A stretch of DNA of 64,000 bases from NCBI GenBank assembly GCA_951217055.1, contig OX578283.1, positions 66,137,228-66,201,227 on the forward strand, in the 5' to 3' direction. Below, piece by piece: positions 34,640 through 46,944 of this stretch (its first letter is position 1; every line of letters begins with the position of its first letter). Below the pieces are notes generated by a model, which was not told where the DNA came from, did no database searches, and saw only the letters and a program-made list of their open reading frames with translations. Source of the DNA: Gerris lacustris (lineage: Eukaryota; Arthropoda; Insecta; Hemiptera; Gerridae). Position numbers and translations under genes: made by a program.

Positions 34640-34815
34640 CCTCTTAAGGCCCCCATACAGGATCAAACATTTTGCGCAAAATGTTTGCGCAAACATGATG
34701 TCAGGCAAATTTAGGCCATACACGTCAAACATCATGTTTGCGCTAACATCAAACAGCCCCATACACGGTCAAAATGTTTGCGCAAACATTTTGACCACGT
34801 ATAGACGCCTTTACA
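34640..34815. repeat. Cluster of 'tttgcgcaaa' palindromes
   Basis: Within 175 bp there are four or more variants of the palindromic word 'aacatttTGCGCAaaatgtt', interleaved with 'ccatacacg' / 'cgtatag' words. 'ggcccccatacaggatcaaa' on the left and 'gaccacgtatagacgcc' on the right are imperfectly inverted, so it may be a small foldback MITE. No real coding region, despite 68- and 86-codon frames. Confidence 0.6.
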
Positions 34816-35286
34816 ATGCATAGAAGTTATAAAGGGATAATTAATAATAAATTAAGAAATCAAATTAATGGCTTTACCCGCACAAGCGTCAGTTACCATC
34901 AACTATTTATAGTTTTATAAAAAATAAATAGGCAGACCAGCCTTGTTTCAAATTAATCCCGATAACTCAAGTTGCACTGAATAGAAAGACATCAAAGTAA
35001 AAGCTTTAATCAACAGGTACCATCATAGAATAGCTTTAGAAGCCAACAAAGTCAACAAGCATAAGGAAAAGTACAACAAAAAGTTTAGGCTTTTTCCCAA
35101 CGTGGAAACCTTTGGTCAGCTTAGTCAATTTTGCAGACATAAGAGTAGAAACCCAACGTGTGCAATCCCTTTTAACAAAACCCCTAAATAATGCACCTAA
35201 CCAGAACTATGAAATAAGCTACCGTAAAGAAGAGGATTAAAAAATATGCAGTTTATCTTATCAGAACTAAGTTTAGTTCATTTCTA
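34816..35286. other. No gene supported
   Basis: About 35000-35220 has fairly even composition and short frames on the plus strand, with no motif I recognise. Confidence 0.4.
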
Positions 35287-35288
35287 CA

Positions 35289-36355
35289 GGGTGATCCAAA
35301 AGTCTCCACCCCCCCCCCCCCCCACCCCTCTTAACTTTTGAACGGTTTGAGATAAATTAATGAAACTTGGGGGATCTCTACCATGCAAAGGGAAGTTTGT
35401 TTTCATTCCATCACCCACTAGGGGCAACCACCCACTTTGCCCCCAGGCCACCTAACTTCAAAATTTCAAATTAGAGTGTATATTTTTGATAGCATGTTTG
35501 GATTCTACAGTGAAAAATAATAAACTTTTACTTGAAACTTTTTTTTCTATTCCCAATATTTTGCCCCCTATAGGTGGGCAAATATAGCAAAAATTACCCT
35601 ACCGATAATACGTTGTAAAATCTAAACGGTTAGAGATAAATTAATGAAACTTAGGGGATCCGTACCATGTAAAGGGAAGCTTGTTTTCATGCAACCGCGG
35701 TGTTGGGGCAACCTCCCATTTTGCCCCCAGACCACCTAACTTCAAAATTTTGTCCTAGAATATATTTTTTTGATAGCAGATTTAGATTTTACGGCAAAAA
35801 ATAAAAATATTATACTTCAAACTTTTTTTCTACCTATAATATTTTTCCCCATATATGGGGGGGGGGGGGGGCAAAGGTATACAAATCGTAGATTTCAGCG
35901 CCTGGGGGCAAAATGGAGGTTGCCCCTAGTACGCGAGTGGATGATTAAACACTTCCCTTTACATGGTACAGATCCCCCAAGTTCCATGACTTTATTTCAA
36001 ACCGTTTAGATTTTATAACGATCTAAGTGTTATTTTTTTAGTATTTCGGAAGGGTTATTTTGCTATCTTTGCCTCCCTGTAGGGGGCAAAATATTGGAGA
36101 TAGAAAAAATAGTTTCAAATAAAAGTTTATTATTTTTTACCGTAGAATCCAAATATGCTATCAAAAATATACACTCCAATTTGAAATTTTGAAGTTGGGT
36201 GGCCTGGGGGCAAAGTGGGTGGTTGCCCCTAGTGGGTGATGGAATGAAAACAAACTTCCCTTTGCATGGTAGAGATCCCCCAAGTTTTATTAATTTATCT
36301 CAAACCGTTCAAAAGTTAAGAGGGGGGGGGGGGGAGAGACTTTTGGACCACCCTG
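35289..36355. mobile_element. 1.07-kb nested palindrome with TA target site
   Basis: TA at 35287-35288 and 36356-36357. Ends CAGGGTGATCCAAAAGTC and (inverted) CAGGGTGGTCCAAAAGTC. A ~350-bp module ('gataaattaatgaaacttgg', 'atggtagagatccccc' or its complement, 'ggggcaa', 'ccacctaacttcaaaattt') occurs twice directly in the left half and twice inverted in the right half, giving A-B-b-a order. Poly-C/poly-G tracts mark each end. CAGGGTG ends with TA duplication suggest Tc1/mariner mobilisation (inference). Confidence 0.87.
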
Positions 36356-36400
36356 TATAACCTCGCTTATTAACTAGAAATATAGTCTAAACGACATTTT

Positions 36401-36668
36401 CGCTTCTGAGCTTACCGAAGGTAACGGAAGCTATGTGATCATTTTGAAACACGAACATATTTTTAATGTCTCCGATTTCAAAAATTCCAAGAAAGAAATC
36501 TGTTTCAGATTCAGGGAACATTTTTGGTTCCTTGTCTACATGTTGGTTTGTGTGTCTGTCTGTTTGTCTGTCGGTCTGTCGCTCGATTTATGCGAACCAA
36601 CATATATTAAAAACTACAAGACTGATTTTAATGAAATTCGTATGATAGGTCATATTTACATTCAACAA
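36401..36668 (+). repeat. Family A repeat, left part
   Basis: 'gagcttaccgaaggtaacgg', 'gaagctatgtgatc', the GTCT tract ('gtgtctgtctgtttgtctg') and 'tgataggtcatattta' occur in the standard order. It joins the family I copy at about 36661. Confidence 0.85.
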
Positions 36669-37070
36669 ACTATGCATCTTGTCTGTCTGTCTGTCTGTCA
36701 GTAACGTTTACGCGTCCGAAGATATCTTGAGTAAAAGTTGACCGATTTAGTTGAAATTTGGTATACATGTTCCTCTTACTAATACTCAGGCTAAGTTCGA
36801 TGGACAGCGTAATCCGTCCAAGAGTTCGCGCGCACCGCTCGCGAAAACGAGAGGTTCAAAACTTAAATTGGAATTTCAGGACGGGAAAAGATTCTGTCAT
36901 CATCTATTCGATGAGACGAATAGTTATTTTTTTCAAAAAACATTTTTTAGTAAAACCAATAGCGACACCTCTATGAATTAATAAAGATCGCTAAAACTAT
37001 TAAAGCGGACCTAAACGTTTATAATAGAGAAAACAACCATATTACCGATATCTTACGTTCTAAATTAACG
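36661..37070 (-). repeat. Family I repeat
   Basis: Reverse complement of 15425-15866: (GTCT)n, 'gaaatttggtatacatgttc', 'aagcggacctaaacgtttat' and 'atatcttacgttcta'. The A-then-I junction is the inverse arrangement of the I-then-A junction at 15866-15885. Confidence 0.85.
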
Positions 37071-37577
37071 ATTTATTTATTTATTATTATTTTTTTTTTT
37101 TGTTTTTCTGTATTCTTCACTCTAATCTCTAATTGGTTACATGTGCAATGTTTGGGGAAGATTGAAAGACGGGAAGTGGTTCAAAATTAGGGTAACGGAA
37201 ACGTGCGATGAAACTTACAAAGCCAAGTAATATAAAACCAGTAAAAAGACAGAGCTTTATAATAAACGACCGTAAAGAATTCTAAATTTAGTCTGAAACT
37301 AAAAGATTTCTCTATAATGTGCAAAGATGATTCTGATTGCACTTAAACTAATGGAAGTAGAATTAGCAAAATGATGAGAATGCTAGAGTAAGAAACTCCT
37401 TAAAAAGATTCTTAGAAAATACAGGATTCAAAAACACCTACAATATTAATTCACAGAATGTTTTTCGGTCGGATCTTTATCCATATTTTTTTTATGAATT
37501 TTGATCGTTTTAGAGAAATTAATTTTTTCTCTGTAGAGACACTTTTATATGAAGAATTCATGGCGGACAAATATTCA
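37071..37577. other. No gene seen
   Basis: A poly-T tract and about 450 bp of unassigned sequence. Confidence 0.4.
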
Positions 37578-37581
37578 TTAA

Positions 37582-39120
37582 CCCTAGAACAACCCACACA
37601 ATTTTTTTTACGTTAACTCCACACAGGGGTCAGTGAGACCCCAATTAATTAATGGGTTAAATTAATTAATTGAACATTTTCTTTTTCAATTATTTATATA
37701 TTTTTGTAAATATAATTTGTCATACTAAAAATACCATTTAATTTTGATCAAAACAAATAAGGATTTAAAAATTAAATAGTATACATATATATTTTCATCA
37801 AATATTTTTTAGAAAAAATTGAACTTTTAAAAAAAATATATATAAAATTTTTTGTTCGTTAGATTGGGTTAATATTTTTTATTTATATATATTAAGAGTT
37901 GTTTTACAGAAAACAGGAACAAAAATTATAATAAAAATTATAGATTTTCTTACATACTCTGTCAAAGTTAAGCATTTTTGGCTTTAAATCCTTACTGTGA
38001 ACCACTAAACCTTCAACTTAATTGAAGTTATATAAGTCTACTAATGAGGATGCTACAAAACATGAGTATGTGCTAATAGCCGAAGTTGTTAAGGCCCAAA
38101 AAAAAAAATAAATAAATAAACGTTTTATTTTGGAACTTTAGACAGTCTTTAACATTTTGGCAGCCCAAAAAAAATATAAAATAACTTTTTTAATACAATA
38201 AAAAAATAAGTCAGTTAGCAGTGGTATATAAAACAATTACTTAAATGCCACACAGGGGTCTATGGGACCCCAACTCTAATTCTAGTAGTAAATCACTGTA
38301 TTTATTTATAATATACAGGGAGTTCAGTTAATATGTACAATAAATCATTAATATGATAACAGTATAACAGTAATTTTAGAGCTAATATATAAGTATAATA
38401 AATCATGAATATTATAACAATAATTTTAAAGCTAATTACATATAAATAAGATGATACTTTTGGACTACTTTGGTTAAGACGTGCATAATTTACAATTTAC
38501 ATAAACAATAACATAATTAATTACTAAAATATAAATAATAATATTTTTAAGAGCTATTTAGTTACTATTTGATATTACATATATATGTTTTCCTTTTTTT
38601 AACATCTGTGTAACTAATAACTATAATATCTCCATAAAAAATACATATTGGTTGATACCCTCGTTTTTGTATTTGACCTTTAATATTTATTATTATTACG
38701 TATTATTACGTATTATTATTACGTAATTAGTTGAGGAGTAACCATAAACGCAAAAAAGTACAGCAACAATGACATGTTTCATTATTTATTTATTTATTTT
38801 ATTTTTTTCTATATACACTTATATTCATATTTTAATTATTATTGCTAATTGTGTTTCTATTTAACTTTAATAATTATTATTTTTATAAATTAATTGAGGC
38901 GTCACAATAAACTGAAAGATGGTTTAATATATGTAACTCTAATTCTAATGAATACTGAAAGAAAACTGAAACTAATAACATAGATATTGTTATCAGTATA
39001 TACACGGAAAGGTTCAAAGGTAAATTAGAAGGGAGTCTAGGTTTAGAGAAATACAAACAAAAAAAAAACTTAATCTTAGTTTGTATGGGGTCTGTGGGAC
39101 CCCAATAAGTCGTTCTAGGG
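37582..39120. mobile_element. piggyBac-like non-autonomous element 2
   Basis: TTAA at 37578-37581 (left) and TTTA at 39121-39124 (right, one change from TTAA). Ends CCCTAGAACAACCC and (inverted) CCCTAGAACGACTT. The interior is AT-rich and without transposase. Three palindromes: 'ggggtcagtgagacccc' (about 37626), 'ggggtctatgggacccc' (about 38256) and 'ggggtctgtgggacccc' (about 39088). These resemble the ones in the 4112-5078 element. Confidence 0.8.
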
Positions 39121-39124
39121 TTTA

Positions 39125-40012
39125 GTAGAGATTATCGTCGTACAGAACTCTAAAAGAAGGAGGTCCGACTTCGTATCAAAGCTAAAATTAACTAGTGTAT
39201 ACGTCACAACTAAGTAGAAAACAGTTAATTATAATAAATTGAGCAGAACGCATAATTTTTAATATTGACGTACATATATAAGCAAAGAGAAAAAAATAAT
39301 AAAAACAAGTAAGACGTGCTTCACGTAAGTACGTGAGGCGATAATCACCGGTTTCTATACGATTAAGTTAGGATTATTTAGTGTAAAATTTTAATAGTTG
39401 CTTATTCTTTTTCTACACTTAAAGACCTTTAAATTGATGTATAACATGTCATGATGACTAACATTTTTATTTTAGTCATCCGTAATATTGGCCGCCATTT
39501 TGGAAAAATTAAGTGTGAAAACTCCAAAAAGTGTACAATTGTCACAAATGCCGAGATGCACCTGTGTGCCGAATTTCATGTTCCTAGCAATAGTTGTAAT
39601 GAACACTATTAGAATTACTTTTCTTTAACGTATTCTATATATTTATTTAAATCACAAAAAACATTAACTCTTTTTTCTTCTCGAGTCTGTCAAACGACTA
39701 AACAAAAAATCGAAAATTTCAAGATAAAAAGAACTTTTTATATACTACGTTTTTAAATTTTCTGTTGAATCCTATGTAATGTTGATAATATAATTGTTAT
39801 TGTTATATAATATATAATATTAGCGAAAAAAAAATAGTTCCGAATTTATTTACTTCACATAAATGACAACCATCTAGAGAGCTGATCTTAAACCTATAAA
39901 AGGATAAATCTTTGTACAACGGATCTCCCCAACACCAAATCTAAGCGTGCCATCGATATATTTGAAATAATATAATCGATAAATAATATAATCGATATTT
40001 CCTGTTTCGCTG
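39125..40012. other. No gene supported
   Basis: Mostly unassigned. 'gtgtgccgaatttcatgttc' at about 39570 resembles the core of the tract-plus-core repeats and may be an old remnant. Confidence 0.4.
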
Positions 40013-40333
40013 TCATTCAATGTTTATCTATCACAAATTTGAGACCCGTCAAAATGAAGATAGCGTAAATATTGGATATGGCAAAACAAATAAAATAACT
40101 TGCGGATTTTTTCCGAACTAACTTTCCGCACAGCAAAATTTGCTGAAAACTAATTAAATTCTGCTGAAAGATGGCTAAAAGTATTAAAATAATGCATTGT
40201 CATCGTGTTCTGAGCTATGCTAAAAGTTTCAAATGTCTAGCTATTCGGGAAGTTAGTTTGAAATCGATTGCCAGATTTGTACCGGGCAAACAAACAAACG
40301 AGATTGCAAGCTAATAACAACGTAGTAAAAATA
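40013..40333. repeat. Second copy of the 7176 repeat
   Basis: Nearly identical to 7176-7491, from 'ttcaatgtttatctatcac' to 'gcaagctaataacaacg', with a shorter (CAAA)n tract. Confidence 0.85.
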
Positions 40334-40377
40334 AAAATAAACATTGAAAATAGTAGTTTATGAATTGAAACATGCCA

Positions 40378-40442
40378 ACGGACAGACAGACAGACAGAGC
40401 TGTTATATAAGGTTTCTTGTCGTACTTCGTACAGAAACCTAA
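40378..40442. repeat. (GACA)n tract with terminal hairpin
   Basis: 'cggacagacagacagacag' followed by the inverted pair 'ggtttcttgt' / 'acagaaacc' around 'cgtacttcg'. It looks like the end of a tract-plus-core repeat whose core is not evident here. Confidence 0.5.
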
Positions 40443-40967
40443 AATGAAAGGAAGATGTTTAAATCTTATAACAAAATAAACTAAAACGTAAAGCGCATTT
40501 TATCAAGAAAAATAAAATGTATTCCCTTTCAATTGATATAATAAATATGAATTTTACTTTGCAAAAAGTTAAAAAAAATATTTTCCTAGAATATAAAACG
40601 TCATATAGTGAATGAAAATTTCATTCAAATTGTTATATAACTTAATTATAAATAACATAAAAGTTTAAAATGCCACAAGATTGTTTTTTTAATGAAAATA
40701 TACTAGGTTATAAAAAAATATAGCGTACATTGTATGGAGTGTGGAATGTTATCAGTCAATTCAATGTAATATCCAACATACATGTGATGACTGTGCATAT
40801 TGTGATACAATATACAATGAATATTAGTTTGAAGAGATAGAGTTATAATATAAATATTGTTTCATGTCCTGCGGAAAAATTTTCATTAAAAAGGCCTACA
40901 AACTCACCTCGATTTTCCCTATGTAGGAAGAAATACCTGGATATTAATTTTTTTTATTAAACTTTTA

Positions 40968-40971
<4 letters not shown>
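40443..40971. other. AT-rich spacer
   Basis: No gene or family recognised. Confidence 0.4.

Positions 40972-41054
<83 letters not shown>
40972..41054. repeat. (TA)n microsatellite
   Basis: About 83-bp TA run at the outer edge of the Penelope-like terminal sequence. Confidence 0.95.
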
Positions 41055-41059
<5 letters not shown>

Positions 41060-41109
41060 CACTGAAAAAACCCAGGGTTCGGTCACAAAACAAAAACTAA
41101 CTCACACCA

Positions 41110-41170
41110 CTCACAACATACTTAAAAACCCGACGTTTCGGCTTTATTTAAAACCTTCTTCGGAGGATCT
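41110..41170 (-). ncRNA. Degenerate hammerhead-like motif in PLE terminal region
   Basis: On the minus strand 'ccgaagaagg' (41154-41163), an AT-rich loop, then 'gccgaaacgtc' (about 41132-41142). This is the order CUGAAGA - stem II - GAAAC-GUC seen in PLE hammerheads, but the first core word reads CCGAAGA, so a core U is replaced by C. Probably inactive, if it ever was a ribozyme. Confidence 0.4.
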
Positions 41171-41397
41171 AAAACAGAAGAAATACAAAAGGTTTACAAA
41201 GAATGCAACTAAATATAAGAGAAAAGTTAACAGAAAACTCTTATGGAAGCGCAAAGATTTTAACTTACATTAAGAAACGTTGAAGTGAGAATTAATATAA
41301 TAACTAATGGAAAGAAAACATTAAAATTGACAAGATGAGTTTGAAGTAGGAAACAAAAAGTAAATAGAAGGAGGTAACCAGAAAGAGAAGGTAACAA

Positions 41398-41512
<115 letters not shown>

Positions 41513-41639
41513 TTAACCGGTGGCGCCATCTAGCGGCAACACACCAAAACTACATACAAATTGAATTAAAAAATGTTTATAAAACAAAGCTAAAAAAGTC
41601 CAACAACCATTAAAAACATTATAAAACATTAAAAATACT

Positions 41640-43142
41640 CTATTCAATCAGTCCAGAATACACAACATGCAAGTTATCTATGTCACTTCTAAAATTTAGA
41701 GATAATGGGTCCTTTTTAATAAAAAGCATTTCCAGGGTACGGCGTTTATTTTCATCTGGCTCCTTAGCCAATACCTTAACATCCTGGAAGTTAAACTTGT
41801 GCCCTTGGTTCACCGCATGTAGAGCTAAAGCCGTAGAAGTAATCTTGCGAGTCCTAATACTATACTCGTGTTGATAAACACGTTCCTTTAGAAACCTAGA
41901 GGTCTCCCCGTAATATACTTTACCACAATCCAGACAACTGATAGCATACACTACATTAGACTGTAAGTGAACTGGGTATTTATCTTTTAATTTAGTATAT
42001 AGAGACCCAACTCTGTATCTACTATAAAAGGCCAAAGAAATCCGTGGTATTTCTCGTCGTAAGATCCGCTGAATTCCCTGAGAAAGACCATCAATAAAAG
42101 GGAACTTAAAATAAGCAACAGGAACATCATCATCTCTCTTAGTATTCAAATTTTGATAATAACGATACCAACATCGGTTAACAAATTGAATAGGGTAGCC
42201 GTTATTGCCGAAAAATGCTTGTAATCGTCTCCTATTTTTGTTAAGAAAGCAAGGACTGCTAATGTCAATCACTTTCTTAACCAAATTCTGGACACAATTA
42301 ATTTTTTGAGACATCATATGCGAGGATTGGAAATGCAGGACTCTCCTCGAACTGGTAGGCTTGATATACCAGTCAGTAAGCAATAGATTATTAGGACCCC
42401 TTATCACTTCAATATCCAAAAATGACAAGCGACCATTCTTTTCCAACTCCATGGTAAAATTTAGCCGAGGATGAAATGAGTTGAAGGTATCCAATACCAA
42501 CTGCTCATCTCCTTTGTTAACAATTAGAAACAGGTCATCAACATATAAAGTAAGGAGCTTAATACTGGCAACTAATTGACTGGAACAATCTTCTAAAAGC
42601 TGACACATGACTATATTGGCCAACACAGGTGAAACAGGAGATCCCATAGGAAGCCCATAACGCTGCTTATAAACAGTTCCCTCAAAAACAAAATATCTGG
42701 CATCACAGACCAACTCGAGAACCGAAAGAAACATCTGTTTTGACATTCCCGTGCTCCTACCAAACTTGGACCATTGTTTGCTAACCAATTGGAAAGCCAG
42801 ATCTAACGGGATGTTCGTAAACAAAGATTGAACATCTAAAGATAGCATAGTCATAGTGTCATCTACGGTATGTTGAGACAAAATTCCCTTGAACGTTACA
42901 GAGTTCTTTACATTAAATCTACTGTCCACTACAATATTATTTAAATATCCAACTACTAATTGTGACAAAGCATGTGTAGGACTATTGACATACGACACAA
43001 TAGGCCGAAGTGGAATGCCTGGCTTATGTAATTTAGGAAGCCCATATACCCTAGGAGCTAAACCACTATATGATTTTAATTTAGAGGCTAACCTAGTATC
43101 AACATAGCCCAAAATTGGGTTGTTGTAGTAAGGAAGATATAC
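41640..43142 (-). CDS. Penelope-like reverse transcriptase plus GIY-YIG endonuclease
   Basis: An uninterrupted frame of about 500 codons. The 490 residues from a TTG at 43112 begin 'LGYVDTRLASKL', and the frame is open 10 codons further upstream with no ATG, so the true N-terminus is missing. RT: 'GLPKLHKPGIPLRPIVS' (24-40), 'LSLDVQSLFTNIP' with catalytic Asp93, 'YGLPMGSPVSP' (152-162) and YVDD at 190-193. A linker follows, then GIY-YIG: 'VVYAISCLDCGKVYYGETS' (387-405) with C393/C396, candidate catalytic Arg406, His415 and Glu461. RT plus C-terminal GIY-YIG is diagnostic of endonuclease-positive PLEs. It would nick the target and prime synthesis from the nick. The intact frame contrasts with the two decayed PLE fragments in the window. 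Confidence 0.95.
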   Translation of the reverse strand, partial: VYLPYYNNPILGYVDTRLASKLKSYSGLAPRVYGLPKLHKPGIPLRPIVSYVNSPTHALSQLVVGYLNNIVVDSRFNVKNSVTFKGILSQHTVDDTMTMLSLDVQSLFTNIPLDLAFQLVSKQWSKFGRSTGMSKQMFLSVLELVCDARYFVFEGTVYKQRYGLPMGSPVSPVLANIVMCQLLEDCSSQLVASIKLLTLYVDDLFLIVNKGDEQLVLDTFNSFHPRLNFTMELEKNGRLSFLDIEVIRGPNNLLLTDWYIKPTSSRRVLHFQSSHMMSQKINCVQNLVKKVIDISSPCFLNKNRRRLQAFFGNNGYPIQFVNRCWYRYYQNLNTKRDDDVPVAYFKFPFIDGLSQGIQRILRREIPRISLAFYSRYRVGSLYTKLKDKYPVHLQSNVVYAISCLDCGKVYYGETSRFLKERVYQHEYSIRTRKITSTALALHAVNQGHKFNFQDVKVLAKEPDENKRRTLEMLFIKKDPLSLNFRSDIDNLHVVYSGLIE

Positions 43143-44202
43143 CTATGTTTAATATTATAAGTGACCTGGAAAAAGTTCAGTGACCTGGAAGGAGAGGACA
43201 GTTGAACTGATCTATTTTTATTAGATGATTGTTATATAAGACTTTAAGGTATCTTGAAAATCTATTTATTAATTTTTATTTTTTAATGATATTTTATTTT
43301 ATTTATGATGGTATTTAACTTAAATCGAATACAGAATAAATTATTAGTAGTTTTCTTCTATTTTATAATACCAAAACGGTAAATAAATTAATAAAAAGAA
43401 GTAATAAATTAACAATTCTATTTTTTATAACATTTATCTGAAACTAAACGAAGCTATTATTTCCCATCTCTAAAACTCTCAGCACTATTACAATAGATTT
43501 TTCCTCATTTAGGTTAAAAAGTTAAGGAAAAACTACATTTTAATAAATTTATTGTATCTCGTCGGACGTTTTCCTTTCCTCGCTTGAAATTAATAGAGAA
43601 GTGAATTTGTTGTGTTTGGAGAAAGTTAATAGAAGTTTATGTGAATTACACTCGGTTAAGTACTGAGGGGGGGGGGGGGGGCTGTAAACGAATTTAATTC
43701 CAGTGAGAATTACCTCCATAGGGAGTTAGTTAGGAGAAGGCTCAGTCGTAAAGCTTCCTCCTTATAAAGCCCTCTGCCCCCCCCCCCCTTCCTTTAGTTT
43801 CTACTGTATTTAGAAATTAGAAAATGTTCTGGCCGTATTTTATCCCTTCCTCCTATAGCTTATTTTAATTGTAAAATTAGAGTTAAACTGGGCATCATAA
43901 GGGGGGTGGGGGCTTTGTAGTAAAACGAGCGTAGTTATTCTATTATACGTTAACCCATTTCAGTTCTAAAAGAAATTTCAAGGAAGTGCTAAAGTGTCTT
44001 TGTACTTGCTGCATTTCTGTTTAAATCCACTATCAACAGAATACTATAACATTTTAAAGGTCAAAGTAAACTTAACGATTTAATATTGGAGATAATAAAG
44101 AAACAGGTAAAATCATTTAAAAATTGTGTAAACTGTCACACGGAGGCAAATTGTATGGTGACAATAAAGGAAAAGATATTAGAGAAACAATATTAAGATA
44201 TT
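43143..44202. other. No gene supported
   Basis: AT-rich, with poly-G (about 43668-43681) and poly-C (about 43778-43788) tracts about 100 bp apart that are inverted in sense, flanking 'gagttagttaggagaaggc'. No coding region. Confidence 0.4.
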
Positions 44203-44262
44203 GCTTCCGTGCTCACTGAAGGTAACGGATCCTATCAGCGTTCTGAAGGACGAACATGTCTA
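44203..44262 (+). repeat. Family A repeat, short left end
   Basis: 'ttgcttccgtgctcactgaa' and 'ggtaacggatcctatcagcg' match the family A start. It breaks into the 36-bp minisatellite. Confidence 0.65.
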
Positions 44263-44265
44263 GAA

Positions 44266-44860
44266 CAAGGTAACTTTGCAGTAGATAGAAATCTTTAGGA
44301 CAAAACTAACTTTACAGTAGATAGAAATCATTAGGATAAAGCTAACTTTGCAGGAGATAGAAATCATTAGGATAAAGCTAACTTTGCAGGAGTTAGAAAT
44401 ATTTAGGATAAAGCTAACTTTGCAGGAGATAGAAATATTTAGGATAAAGCTAACTTTGCAGGAGATAGAAATATTTAGGATAAAGCTAACTTTGCAGGAG
44501 TTAGAAATATTTAGGATAAAGCTAACTTGGGATTAGATAAAAGTCTTTAGGATAAAGCTAACTTAGCAGTATATAGAAATATTTAGGATAAAGCTAACTT
44601 TGGAGTAGATAGAAATCTTTGGGATAAAGCTAACTTTGGATTAGATAAAAGTCTTTAGGATAAAGCTAACTTTGGATTAGATAAAAGTCTTTAGGATAAA
44701 GCTAACTTAGCAGTATATAGAAATATTTAGGATAAAGATAACTTTGCAGTAGATAGAAATCTTTAGAATAAAGCTAACTTTGGAGTAGATTGAAATCTTT
44801 AGGATAAAGCTAACTTTGGAGTAGATATAAATCTTTGGGATAAAGTTAATGCAGCAGTAA
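44266..44860. repeat. 36-bp minisatellite, ~16 copies
   Basis: Unit 'taactttgcaggagatagaa' plus 'atatttaggataaagc'. Since 36 is a multiple of 3, it opens 62- and 90-codon repetitive frames that are not genes. Units vary (gcagga/ggagta/ggatta/gcagta), and blocks of variants are themselves duplicated. Confidence 0.92.
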
Positions 44861-45059
44861 ATTTGCCTTTCCAAAAAAAACCAAAAAAAACATTTTATTA
44901 GGTATTTAACTATAGGTATTTTATTAGTAGGTTTGACTATAATAAATATTAAAACAGCTATTATCATTAGAAAAAACACATTATTTTATAAATATTTTAA
45001 AATAAATCTAGACTGTTTCTGATTTATATTTATACCTAATTCATTTCTGGTTTATATTT
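44861..45059. other. AT-rich spacer
   Basis: Contains 'ccaaaaaaaa' duplicated words. Nothing else seen. Confidence 0.4.
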
Positions 45060-45320
45060 TTAAATATTTTGATTCCAAACTTACCGTAGGTATATAACAG
45101 AATCATTATGAAGATTTTTTTTTCTTGTTTCCGGATTAAAAAATAATTTAGAATAAATCCTTTTTGGAGACATTAGGAAATAAAAAATTGTTGTCATTTT
45201 GGTTTGCAGTTATACATTTCTGCGTGGTTCGCAAAAACCAACTCATCCAATTTTGATAAGATTTAGATGGTAGGTCATAATTAGCCCATTGTTGGTCCAA
45301 TATTAAATTTTAATATGTTT
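45060..45320 (+). repeat. Family A repeat, diverged
   Basis: 'ccaaacttaccgtaggtata', 'gacattaggaaataaaaa', 'gatttagatggtaggtcata' and 'cccattgttggtccaata' are degraded family A words in order. The GTCT tract is lost. Confidence 0.65.
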
Positions 45321-45873
45321 TATGAATATGTATAATTCACGTTGTATTGAAGCTATAAAATAGTTTAACTTAAAACGTTATAACTCGAAAAGCCAATTAG
45401 CAGAAAGTTAATATTTCTATGTTTAATCGCTTGCAATTACGTTATGAAGTACCTATTATAATAGAAAATACTGGTTAGTATTTTATATTATTTAATTGTG
45501 TAAAATCACGATATTTTAATTAATCAATGAATAATTAAAATATTTATTATAATAGCAAAACCAAAACGATAAAGTTTAATTATAGAATATAGGGTACTTT
45601 AAAATGTGACAAATTGCATCTTGTTTTCGATTTTTTTTTAATTAAAAAAAACAAAAAAAAAACATTACATTACACCCTAAACAGTAATAAGTTTATAGTT
45701 ATTAAGTCTAACTTTGAAACTTTATTGTATACATATTATAATATGAAATATATTTACTAACGATACACTAGCCTGATTCCTACGCTTCGCTACGGATTGT
45801 TAGTTTTTATAATATAAGTTTATGAACTATCGTCAAATAGTAGTAACACTTATGTTGAGAGAGAACCTAGTTT

Positions 45874-46385
<512 letters not shown>

Positions 46386-46387
46386 AA

Positions 46388-46505
46388 CTAACTATTACTT
46401 TATTCCTTACAACCTTCTTTATTTTGTTAGAACCTACATGAACACTATTTAACTATTACTTTATTCCTTACAACCTTCTTTATTTTGTTAGAAGCTACAT
46501 GAACA
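46388..46505. repeat. ~57-bp tandem duplication
   Basis: 'aactattactttattcctta' plus 'caaccttctttattttgtta' and 'gaa(c/g)ctacatgaac' occur twice in tandem. Confidence 0.85.
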
Positions 46506-46750
46506 AATACGTGTGGTGTCGCGGGACACCCGGTAGTTCGTTCCTATTGCTACATTGCTAACTACTTATACAGGGCGGAGTTAGAAAAGAGATAAAATTA
46601 AAAGTAACGAACTGTTTGCACCTAGCAGAGTTAAGGCAAAATTACAAGAAAATCATTATTTGTATAATTAAAGCAAGCGTCTTACTACAAATATATATTG
46701 AATATAAGAAAAAAGTTGATCATGATGAGTTTATAGTGAGAGTATATTTG
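46506..46750 (+). repeat. Family H repeat
   Basis: 'gtagttcgttcctattgc', 'ggagttagaaaagagataaa', 'aaattaaaagtaacgaac' and 'agttgatcatgatgagttta' recur at 49690-50370 (interrupted) and, inverted, at about 48395-48660. Confidence 0.7.
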
Positions 46751-46944
46751 TTAAAGGCCAATTAATTTAAAATATTATAAAATATATCTCTTCCCTACTC
46801 TACAGCTTCTGCCTTTATCAGGGTGAAATTTTACATGATTTTATTTTATTTATTTACAAAACAAAGTGACATTTTTGACATATATAACAAAAATAATCAA
46901 ATTAATTCAAGTCACAGGCTTCCTTAATAACACTTTTTACCGTC

